Source: Nipponacmea schrenckii (taxonomy: Eukaryota > Mollusca > Gastropoda > Lottiidae). From it: 64,000 bases of DNA. Below, piece by piece: positions 12,801 to 24,214 of the stretch; the first letter of the stretch is position 1; each line of letters starts with the position of its first letter. The stretch covers positions 8,446,208 to 8,510,207 of the forward strand of contig CM060203.1 of the NCBI GenBank assembly GCA_030562195.1, read 5' to 3'. The notes beneath the pieces are model-generated. The model was given only the letters and a program-made list of their open reading frames with translations, did not search any database and was not told where the DNA came from. The position numbers and the translations under genes were made by a program.

Positions 12801-13795
12801 TACATGATGTATTTTGATTTTGTCAGTTGGATCATAAAAGGTTATCTATATTATTATTTCTATATATTAGTTGCATGTGATACAATAGCACATTCATTCC
12901 AAATGGTTAAATGTTTTTTTTTTCTAAAATACAAATAATGGCTTTGATGTCCTGAAAAACAGGTTAGAAAACTTAGAGTTTCTAAATTTTCCACAATATA
13001 TATCTTGGAATTCACATACCAAATTATAGACTTATTATCCAGATAATTCTGAATATCCAGTCTCCTATTTGATATTTACAATAACAAACAGTTGAAATAA
13101 ATAGATAAAATTTATCTAACACAATTCCTATTGGGAACATTTCAGAATAACAAACAGTTTAACAAATAAAGCAACAGTCACAATAAATATGGTTATTTGA
13201 GATTGTTCCTCACAGCGTTTTATTTCGTGTGATACTTTCACTTCATTAAATCAATTACAGATCTACTTTCATTTGATCGGTTCTATATTTTCTTGTATTT
13301 ATCACACACAATTCTACAAGTCTATACTTCTCATCCTATATCCAAGTTTTTCTTCAACACAACTCGCCGTCAAAACAACAAGATAGAACATTTCATTACT
13401 CACATTCCTAGTACATATTTTATCCTCTCTCGCCAGAATATGGTTTTATAGTCAATAGCTGAATAATAAAAGAACAGGCCAATCTGTTTGTTCGTTTGAT
13501 ATTATACAGTACTTCAGCAGTTACTTAGAATTATACCAGTCACTTGACATTGCAGCATGTCAACAATATTATACCGGTACCATCTCACTTACAACCCTGT
13601 TTCTCAGACTGCATTATAACAGTATGAAACTGTTTAATAACAAAGCAAAACTATGAATTAATTATGCTAAATCTTGCTACGTTTCACAACATCAAATTGA
13701 AGATCCTAATTTTAGCGTAAAAGTAAGTTATGATGAAGTTAAAATTTGACCAGTCATCATTAAGAATTCAAAATATTCCTATAAATTCTGACCAA
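9824..13795. other. Region downstream of POU6F, probably including its 3' UTR
   Basis: About 4 kb of AT-rich DNA. On the minus strand it directly follows the POU6F stop codon, and several minus-strand AATAAA signals (tttatt on the plus strand) occur from 13846 leftwards, so part should be 3' UTR; the polyadenylation point cannot be chosen by eye. No coding exon, RNA gene or array was recognised. Confidence 0.5.
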
Positions 13796-16700
13796 TCACG
13801 GGGTATCATGTTTTAATTTTTTTATTGTGTTTTTTAATGCTTGTCTTTTATTACAAAACCAAACTCTAATCACTTCTCGATCATAATTTAACTTCTCCGA
13901 TAAATCTGTCATTTCAGCACCTGAAAAAGTAATACATAGTAAGACTCAAGGAACTAGTTATCTCCCCTCCCATTCCTAACCTAAGAAAAAGATTCAAGCA
14001 AAAAAAAAAAAAAACATTTCTGCAGCACAAATTGTATAACAACAATATTAGTTGTATTCAATTTCCTTTTCAATCTACTTAATGAGTAATAATATGGCAC
14101 CCTTCACAAAAAGTGTAATATTCGAGTTTAAATTTCTAAAGTTGTGACTAAAGACAGATTTCAAGTAGAGTTGTTAATGAGTTTGTATCTTACTTACCTG
14201 AGGGATGAGTATTTCTTTCAAAATATTGATTAAGTACATCAAGTGCCTGTGGGGTAAAAGATGTGCGTCTTTTGCGTTTTTTACTCGGTTCACTGCCAAT
14301 AAAATCTGTTAGATTGTCAACACCATTTTTATATCGTTCTTCAGCTTCCATCATCCATCTTTCTAATACCGGTTTAATTTTTTGTGCACTTTTAGGGGTT
14401 ATGTCTAATTTTTCAAATCTGAAAAGAAACAGAATTAATTGTTACTATACACTTAAAAGTTTAGAGCTGTACAGACTGAAAAAAAAATTCTTTATTTTCA
14501 TAAAAGAAACTGTACCAATTACATATTTGATCTTTAATGATTTATATAATATTGCAAATAGTTTGTTTTGAAACACTATCAATAGTTTATGTTTAGAAAT
14601 GAATGTTATATAAGTTGTATATGTTAAATCAGAACATAAAGAATCTGAGGTTTGGATATTTACCTACAAATGGCCGACTGACTATAAGCTGGACCTTCTG
14701 TAGCACTCAATGCCTGACCAACTTGTGTCTGTGTTAAACCAAGAGACAATCGTCTTATTTTAAACTGACGAGCAAACTCTTTAATTTCATCAAGATTAAT
14801 ACCATCAACTGTTGTACTTTCAGTTGAATTACCAACTGTATCTGGAAGGGACAAATAATCTACGCAAATCATTAGTTTGTTCAACAATAAATGAGTCTTA
14901 CAAACAAAACTGGCAATAATTGTGATACACAAAATTTTTAATTTCATTAAAATACTGAACAATATTTTCAGTTAATAAATTAAAAGTACATGCAGAAGGT
15001 TTGAGAAACTTCCACCCTAAATAATTGACAAGTATTATATTTCCTTCAATTACATCCAATGAATTGAAATATGTCTTACACTCAAGGAATTTACTTGTAA
15101 TGATCTATTGTGCATACTTACTTGGTAGAAGCTGATTGATGCTGGCTGGCAATCCATTACTGGATGTTATTGGATTGACAGAAGATGGTGGATTGCGTAT
15201 TGTGGTTGTTGTGGCAACATTAGATTGTCCACCTACTATACTTTTAGTTAATGATTGTTGTAAAGGTGAATTCGATTGGCTAGATGTAGTCTGATTAGCG
15301 CTCGCCGCTGCTGACTGACTTGAAGTGGAGGTGGAATGACTCTGAGTTACAACTGGGGACAAAATCTATAATATAAGTATTAAAAGATGAAGACATACAA
15401 AGAATGGATAGAATGACATTAACCCTTCATTCTCTCAGTATATTGTGTGAACATGTCCAGATCTATTTGGTTCATTTGATTAACATCAAAACCACATCTT
15501 CAGGAAATCTGGAGAGAACCTTATAAAAAATAGATTTCTTTACCTTATTGAGACCAGCAACTTGTGGAGAAACTGCCAACAACTGACTCTGTGACCCGGC
15601 TGTCAGTAACTGCGGTAGAGCAGCTGCTAACTGACTTGTCAACGCTGCACTATTTAATGCATGATGACCAGCAGACGCACTGGAACCAACTAAAATTACA
15701 AATAAAAATGTGGATCAAAACACGAAATGGTTAATTTAAATGGAATAAAGACTGTTGATCTTCATCTTACCAACGAATAAAATGGATTTGAATGTCTGGT
15801 GTCTTATACTGTGCCAAGAGACGTTTCTTAAATATATCATTTTTTACCTGGCAGACCAAGACTAAGGGGTTGTGCTAGAGCCCCCAAACTTGCTAAGTTA
15901 GTTGCTAACATCTGACCATTTGATGTGGTTAATAGTTGGATTTGTTGATTACCACCCATCGCCATAGAAACCGGTATACTGATAAACTGTTGAGCACCAT
16001 TTCCTAAAAATGAATTGAAAGAATATTGACTCATGGAAGATGACAAAATCATGGTACTGAGCCTTGTCTTTGTACAAAAAATATCTTGAATGTTTAACTG
16101 ATAAAGTGCTTTATTTTGCAGAATAGCTTTCATGTTTTAATTGTACCTGTTGACACTGGAATAAGTAGTTGTTGAACACCTAGTTGTGAGGCAGCACTAG
16201 CTGCTCCAGCTGCCCCTGCTGCTGCCTGTACAGCTGCTGATTGACCAGCAATAAAGAACTGTGGTGCCACCTGGGGTTGTCCTAGTAACTGGGTATGATT
16301 CGATAATGATGACAATAGACCTGAAAGTGGAAATAAATCTTGTATTAACACACATTTCACAAAATGTTTGCAAATATAAGTAATGCTCCTTTATATCAAG
16401 AAATAACGAGTCATATAGGTATCATTATTTGATTTTACAGCAATAGAAGGGCGCTAACTGCATCATCAACTGAAAACGTGGTGAATAGAAAAAAGTACTA
16501 ACCCTTAGTACTGGTGTCAGAGATTGCTTGAGTAGTGGCTGTATCACCAACAGATACAGATGACATGAAGAGTTGATCTGTCAATCCCAAGGCAGTGCTG
16601 TTAGCAAGAGACACCCCTGGTAAAGAGACCGAGGGCATGGTGAAGACTGATGATTGTGAGGCCAGGGGTGACTGGGTACTTGTTGCTGATAACATAACAT

Positions 16701-19700
16701 CCTGTAATCATAGAAAAAAAAGATGACTACCATAAGACCAAAAATATAGTTTACTTTTAAACATAAGAATCCTTATATAAGTTTAATTTTTTTCTGCATC
16801 AATATCTGTACAATTTTAAACTAACAAAAAAATCAATTTTTTTTGTGATAAAAATATGACAGACAACAATACATCTCAAAAAATAAGATTTAATTTTCAA
16901 TCATATTGATTTTCTTTATTTATTTAATAATTAATAATACATTTGAATAAATCAATAGTAAGAACAAAAACCATACAGGATTTACTTTTGTCTTGTTGTT
17001 TTTTTTAAAACTTGATTATTAAACAAGATACCGGTAGGTGATATTTTCTGAGTTAAAACTAATATTAAGAGGAGAATTAGGTGTACCCAGAGATCAACCA
17101 ACGCCTACCACAGTAGCCTACTCATCATACAGGAATTCAAATAGAATAATATTTCAACTTAAGAGCTTTTAACTAGATAAATTCCTTCATTCATTCATTA
17201 AATTACTTGTCACAATGTAAAGCAATCAATATTTTAGCATCAAGTGAAATTGACAGTCAATGTAGAACCAGAATAAATTCTAATTCAAATTATTGGTTTC
17301 TCCACACTACATTTCATCGTTAATCAAACTTTACAAATAGATCTATTTCAATCGGATCTCTACAGGGATTCCCTGTCATTATTCCTCTCAACACAAACTC
17401 TACTCTTTTAACACAATAACCACAGATCAGGGCAAACTTAGAGGGCTTCAAAATAAAAAAAAAACTGATTGGCAATAGCAGCAAATTTCATATGAGGAAT
17501 TATATCATATTTATTAGTGAACGTTGTATTATGAAATTTAGTATCAGGTTTTCACTTCAGTTTCAGAGTCATTCTGTTAGATTTGATTCCATTTTAAAAT
17601 GTTATAAACTAGAAATATGTGGGTGGTATCTGTTTTTATATTTTCAATCATGCCTTTAGGATAGAAGTTTATTATTCTTCCATTAACCTTTGTTGCTTTT
17701 AACACAGACTTAAATAAAAGTACAGTATAAAACTAGTCAATTTCAATCTAGTATCTGTTTATCATTGTTGACTGATGTCGACTGGCCAGGGAGTGAAGAT
17801 TGTAAATAGCTAGGATTGGACAAATAATAGTATTGATATCTAATTCAAATTCTCAATTCTAAAACTTAACTTGTAAATATCTTTTACTGAACAGCATACA
17901 GATGGATAAAAAGTAAATAAATGGAATAATTAGAATTTAAATACTGCTGTTGAGAAGAGGCAATAATATTCCTAAATCTTTTTTGAAATATTTTTTGCAT
18001 TTATCTTATTTTGGCCCTTGTTCACATACTATAATATACATTTTCATATATAACAATATATTGTTAATATATACACTTTCACTGTCACTTGCCTCCATAT
18101 TTCCTGAAGTTTTTGTGAGGAAGAAGTCAAAATCAATCCCTGCAGATGCCCTGATGTAATTAAAGAGATCTGAATAATTAATTACAAAATTCCATGAGAA
18201 TAGGTGAAGATCGCTTAAGATGCATGCTGAGTAAATAAATCCTGAACTGGTAACCATTTCCATAACACCAAGTTATCAAAGTCTGTATTGAGAACTGATC
18301 TGAGACTTTCTCCTTGTGGTGGGCCAGAATCACAACAGTTCCAAGAACACTTGCCTTTTTACATTACATAAAAATCATCTGTTCCACATAATATAATAGC
18401 TTTTTTTTTGTTGCCATTATAGCTTTATTCATTGAGTCAAACAAACCAGAAATTAATAAAAAAAAAAACTAATAATATAGTAAGAGCTTTAATACTATTC
18501 ATGATCTTGCATAAGTTAATATTCTTAGAAATAAATCCTTACCTATTGATAAAGAATTGTTTTTAGTGAAATATGCAGTTTTAGATAAGCCTTTTATTTA
18601 AATGTCATGTTGAGGTTTTGTTTCATTAGTAAATCCTTACATGTCCTGATTTTCATCCAATAGCTAAAAAAATTCTCAAATGCTTGATTTGTAAAGTACA
18701 TTTCAATAATGATTCATTTCATAAAGACAACGCTACCATTCTATTTATCTTTTTCATGAAAAAAGCTTATGTTAAAACTAGCACCTCCCTGATCATTTTG
18801 AATGAGTTGATAAGTAAATTATTATTTTATATCCTATAATCTTGCACTAATCCCTCACTAATCCAATTCTGCTTGATCATTCTGTCGCATGGGAATCGTA
18901 TTAAAGTATCAATTGTTTTCATTGATATTCTCTACAGTTTTTTCGTCTTTTGTGTGTGACCAATTTAGAACCTACAAAATATGCTTCTTTTCCGATAAAA
19001 GATTACATCTAACAGATTATGATCCATCAAATCAAATCACTGGTTGTATATATGACATTATAATTTATATTTTGGGAATATGTATTGGTAAAATTGTCTT
19101 GGACATTTCTGAACAAGACAGAAAGTCAAAATTTTCATTTAATGAAAAACTCATTATTGCTGAAAGTTCATTATCTACAACTAGTCATTAGTAGAGAAAA
19201 TAGAGGACAATATAGTTGACCACTAGTCATAAAATAACAATACCTCTAACTAGCTTCTGTAGTTAATCAGGGTGCTAACCTCTATCATTTAATCAATCAT
19301 TGATAGATTAGTAGACATGGGCAACCTTTAACCTTATCAATGTCATTAATTCTCTGGCAAGATGTTGACTATTATAATTACTTTCATCAGATCAATACCA
19401 TTCAATCTTATTCAATAGCTTTAAGCTGCAATCAGTATTGGGTATGCCCAGAGTTGTTAATTCACACATTATTTTTTCGATAACTTCACTACTTGTAAAT
19501 TCAGATCACAATTTGTCTTGAAGATATTGTTAATTTTCAGTCTTGCAGACCAGACATGTACACAGTTAAACAGTAGAGTTTGTATTTTATTAATATTAGT
19601 CACTAGTCACTAAAGAAGAAACTACAAGAAATGAGTTTGTGTTCTGGTTGGTACCGATCTAATCAACTACTGTCCATACTATCATGCTATTAGTAATGCC

Positions 19701-22275
19701 TACTCTTTTCATTCCATACACCAATGTCCACTATAATCTTAAATCATTTAAACCAATACATCAGTAATTGCCATTGATTTGTTGATATAATTAAATGAAA
19801 TGAGTGGAGTTTTGCATTCTGCACTCCTGCACCTAATGGCCTAATGAAGATGGCATTAAGATAATAAGAAGTGCATAATTGATGAGGTATGTTAATTAAT
19901 GTTGATAGCTAATTACCAAAATATTGATTTCCATCATCAATAAACTTTCATTTACCATCTAAGTCACCTAGCAACTTCAATATTATAAGATGGTAATGCC
20001 CAATATCTAAGGTGATAATAGTAAAATTCAAAGAAAATACTCATAATGATGCATAATAAAATCAATGCAGGCTAATGAATAGTTTAAACCTAAGACAAAA
20101 TCAATGGTGACGAAAAGTTAAAATCAAAGACAAATCAATAAATGCAAATGGATAATTGTAACATAGACAAAATCGATGGTGATGGATAGTTAAAATCAAA
20201 GAAAAAGCAATGAATGCCAACAGATAGTTATAACCAAAGATAAAATCAATGGTGATGGATAGTTAAAATCAAAGAAAAAGCAATGAATGCTAATAGATAA
20301 TTGTAACATGGACAAAATCAAAGACAAAATCAATGGTGATGGATATTAAAATCTAAGACAAAATCAATGGTGATGGATATTAAAATCAAAGACAAAATCA
20401 ATGGTGATGGATATTAAAATCAAAGAAGAAATCAATGTTGATAGATAGTTAAAATCAAAGAAAATGTAATGAATGCCAACAGATAGTTATAACCAAAGAC
20501 AAAATCAATGGTGATGGATAGTTAAAATCAAAGAAAAGGCAATGAATGCTAATAGATAATTGTAACATAGACAAAATCAATGGTGATGGATATTAAAATC
20601 AAAGACAAAATCAATGGTGACTGATAGTTAAAATTAGTAATGAGCTTACTAGATTGCTTTTAAAATTCATAATTTTCATTTTTGATACTAATTATCTACT
20701 TTGAATTCTTTATGCTGCATGTGCAATTGGAATGTTGAATTGATAATCTTAGAAACATTTAGTTATCCAAATACCTGACACATACCTTGTCTCATAGACC
20801 TTGTTAATAAATTAACTGATAACCTTAGAAGATTATCATAAGATTTATCCATTATGCCCATGAGAAGTAAATAAAGTCAAATAAATTGAAGACAATGCTA
20901 TTTCCCCCTTATTTGTTTAGATATTTGTGATAATGTTGGCTAAATGAGAGTTTATAATGCTTAAAGTTTATAATAAACTATGAATTAAACTAAGACTTCA
21001 AACAGAATCATGTTTGCCAAATTACTAATAATATTATATACTTGAAATAATTTCAAAGCAGATCAACTTCAAAGCGAAGTTAATAGAAACATTTTTTTCA
21101 ATTAGGATTCCGATTTATAATCAGATATTTTAATCATGAAATATTGCATCTCAAAAACCTTTTTTGAAAAAAAAATCTGTAATCAAATTGAACTAAAATC
21201 CCAGGTAAAATTGCATTACTTATCGCAATATGAAATAGGATATTTAAAATAGAATGAAGAAGTTCTGAGATAAAACAATGCTGGATAAAAAAATAATTCA
21301 ACATGAATTATTCTTTTAGGTCACTTTTTCCATTTACAAATGAATAAAAAATATAGTTGATAAATAAAATTCATCATGATATCTAGCAGGAATAAGTTAT
21401 TATCAATAGTATGAATTAAGAATTATGTAGCTTGTTATTATTAACTACAAGTTTAGATATTCAATAAATGATATAAAGCTACTGCAATAACACAAGAAGA
21501 AAAGTCAATAACTCAAGAAGTAAGGAATAAAGAAATTATTAATGAGATAGAAATATTAAAATCTAAAGATAATATATCACACCAGAGTTAGCTAAGTTAA
21601 GATAGTTGATAGTCTGTCCTCTGTTAACATGTAGCTTATAGCTATCTAATATCATATACAGATATCACCCAACGCTACCACCGACTCCATTTTAATTCCC
21701 ATATCTCTTTTCGTCCTACCCCTTCTCATTATTAACCTTAAATACTGTCTAAAACTAAGGGAGGTTGTGCCCAATAATTTGAAATGTAAATGAATGCAGA
21801 ATATATATAAGTAATCTCCACACCTTGATATGGAACGATTCATTTTCTAAGATTATTTAGATAAAATATGTTGCAAAATCATAAAGCAGAAAATCCTTTA
21901 GAATGTCACCATTCCAATATCCTGATAAATTCCAACAAACACCTCAACTTTGAAGTAAAAAAGATTCCTCTATGTGTATCTGCTGTCCAAAAAGAGCAGG
22001 AAAAGGCAGAATTTACTTTGAAGTGAGGGCCGAATTATTTCATATTATTAACATAGATTTGCTAATGAGTTAAATTATTACCTGCATAAACAGACCAACA
22101 TACCTGAATGAGGCTGACAGACGGCAAGTCAGTTGAAGCAGACGTATGTTCTCACCAGAAATCAAACATGGCTTACCTGTTTAATTATGGCTGTTTGAGC
22201 AAGTTTAGCTGGATCTGGTTTTGTTTCTCCATTAAGACTTTCTGTAGCGGTGCCATCATTTGAATCGGTATCCAT
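13796..22275 (-). CDS. POU6F: POU class VI homeodomain transcription factor (POU6F1/POU6F2 type; fly pdm3 family), complete
   Basis: Nuclear DNA-binding factor, in known animals mostly neural. Coding exons in transcript order: 22177-22275, 16503-16701, 16147-16320, 15848-16003, 15544-15689, 15122-15365, 14664-14841, 14198-14418, 13796-13920. All splice phases join, giving 513 aa. Residues 1-340 are low-complexity Gln/Ala/Ser/Thr-rich (likely activation region). The POU-specific domain (about 354-427) includes IRRLSLGLTQTQVGQAL and EGPAYSQSAICR. A short KKRKRR linker leads to the homeodomain (about 445-504) with RTSFTPQALDVLNQYF and the helix-3 motif WFCNKRQALKN at 493-503. NKRQ and the tail TIKKLK match vertebrate POU6F2 better than POU6F1. 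The intron inside the R codon of SAICR coincides with the site where POU6F2 splice forms gain extra residues. The start ATG lies in a 5' exon reaching 22335. Class identity is very secure; exact start and alternative exons are less so. Confidence 0.95.
16702..20056 (-). other. POU6F intron 1, left part
   Basis: AT-rich intronic sequence. Two short frames occur, minus-strand 18006-18263 and plus-strand 18889-19191; neither shows a domain I recognise or convincing splice sites. Nothing else is apparent. Confidence 0.6.
20057..20635. repeat. Compound tandem repeat in POU6F intron 1
   Basis: Built from two related half-units of about 33-38 bp: one around 'gacaaaatcaatggtgatgg' and one around 'gcaatgaatgccaacagata', joined by 'gttaaaatcaaag'. 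They alternate as units of about 72 bp at 20090-20300 and 20450-20590, while 20310-20440 repeats only the first half-unit. No coding potential. Confidence 0.85.
20636..22176 (-). other. POU6F intron 1, right part
   Basis: AT-rich intron sequence between the compound repeat and coding exon 1. No exon, RNA or repeat seen. Confidence 0.6.
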
Positions 22276-22335
22276 TTTGAAGAGTATGGAGGAATTTCCA
22301 ATATCAGGCAATGGCTGACATTAGTCTTGTGGTTC
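22276..22335 (-). other. POU6F 5' UTR segment of the first coding exon
   Basis: Immediately upstream of the POU6F ATG. The minus strand has an acceptor (ttattgcag) ending at 22336, so this exon begins at 22335 and a noncoding exon lies further upstream; see 32050. Confidence 0.6.
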
Positions 22336-23487
22336 CTGCAATAAATGGAGATAGAAGCCAGGGTAAATTATATTGATTTTTCTGACAAAGTTTCTCTCTC
22401 AACTGGAATTGCTTTTATTTCTACGTTTATTCATCGTTATTTTAACTTTTAATCCAGTTTAGCCAACCTGAATGAAAACATTGAGTTTATTTTATGATCA
22501 GCAGCAGATTTTATTTAACGGCTAATGAAGTATAATTATGTTAAAACTACAGTATCATGATAATCGTATGCTGAAGTGTTTTTGTCATAATATATACATG
22601 TAGATATATTATAAAGGGCCAACCCTTGTATATATTATGGGGAGATTTTAAAGGGATATTATCATATTCAATTTAATTATTATCTCTTCATAGACAGAGA
22701 GTTAAGCTATACTCTGAGAGTTCATTTCAATTCCATATTAGATTTTTCATTGAGTAAGATCAAGTACTCTAGACCTTAAATGTAATAGACAAGGAAGGCT
22801 TAACTTGAAAGAGATCTAACTGTCAATTTCCATATATACTATTGAGTGATTTTTACATGAGAATTATCAGGACAAATTCATTAAATTATTATCTAATGAG
22901 TTATTTTGTTATGGAAATTATATATTAATATTATTTCAGTGTTTGCAATGTCATAAAACATTCACTTAAAAAGTAACATGTCACAATCTGTATGAGCCAC
23001 ATTTATATGGCCATAAATCTTTTTTTATTTTATAGATACAGAATTATCATATAAATTGTATTTTTAAAATACTTTATAAATATTAATATTGTTATAAATT
23101 TCCTCTGATATTTTAATGTTTGAATATCAATTTAATAAAATTTCTGTCATGAATTTTTAAAAAATATCCATGAGTGGTTTGGCTGGCAAATATGATAAGC
23201 CCAACATTCCTGATCTCATAAATAAAATGTCAGTCAGCAAATTCCCGTCTCTGATATTATGTGAAAGTTGTATTGATTTAGGATTGCAGTTAATTAATGG
23301 TATCTAAAATCCATTCTGACTATAAATATTTATATCAACAGTGGAGGAAAGATGTGGGGGTGGTAGAATAAATCAAATTTATTATGTCCTCTCAAGTAGA
23401 AACTGACGTCTACATTGACTTTGTCTGACAAACAATTGTAACTTTTAAAGAATCATACCACTTTCGCAAATGTCAAATGGCATAATA
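22336..23487 (-). other. POU6F 5' intron, start
   Basis: Intronic AT-rich DNA before the 47-bp array. Nothing recognisable. Confidence 0.5.
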
Positions 23488-24214
23488 TTTAACAACAAGG
23501 AAAAACTGAAATATAGCTATTAAGACATTATTTAAATAACAAGGGGAACTGAAATATAGCTATTAAGACATTATTCAAATAACAACGAGCAGGAACTGAA
23601 CTATATCTATTAAGACATTATTTAAATAACAAGGGGAAGGAACTGAAATATAGCTATTAAGACATTATTTAAATAACAAGGGGAAGGAACTGAAATATAG
23701 CTATTAAACATTATTTAAATAACAAGGGGAAGGAACTGAAATATAGCTATTAAGACATTATTTAAATAACAAGGGGCAGGAACTGAAATATAGCTATTAA
23801 GACATTATTTAAATCACAATGGGAAGGAACTGAAATATAGCTATAAAGACATTATTTAAATAACAAGGGGAAGGAACTGAAATATAGCTATTAAGGCATT
23901 ATTCAAATTCAAAAGGGAATGAAACTAAAATATAATTATTAAGACCTTATATAAATAACAAGAGGAAGGAACTGAAATATAGCTATTAAGACATTATTTA
24001 AATAACAAGGGGAAGGAACTGAACTATAGCTATTAAGACATTATTTAAATAACAAGGGGAACTGAAATATAGCTATTAAGACATTATTTAAATAACAAGG
24101 GGAAGGAACTGAAATATAGCTATTTAGACCTTATATAAATAACAAGGGGAAGGAATTGAAACATAGCTATCAATACATTTTTAAATAACAAGGGGAAGGA
24201 ATTGAAATATAGCA
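23488..24214. repeat. 47-bp minisatellite, about 15 copies, in the POU6F 5' intron
   Basis: The unit is 47 bp: 'aactgaaatatagctattaa' + 'gacattatttaaataacaag' + 'gggaagg'. Some copies lack the 'gaagg' tail (about 42 bp). Copies are close to identical in the centre and degrade at the right edge. The array has no coding sense. Confidence 0.92.

Noticed and set aside
15353..15358. Acceptor 'ccccag' for the POU6F exon at 15122-15365
   Set aside because: Using it puts a TAA stop in frame after exon 5. The upstream acceptor attatag (exon end 15365) keeps phase and was chosen.
18006..18263. 85-codon minus-strand frame in POU6F intron 1
   Set aside because: Looks mildly protein-like but matches no family I know and lacks consistent splice sites; POU6F phases join without it.
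18889..19191. 100-codon plus-strand frame with hydrophobic segments
   Set aside because: Hydrophobicity is expected from AT-rich codons; no domain, on the opposite strand inside an intron.
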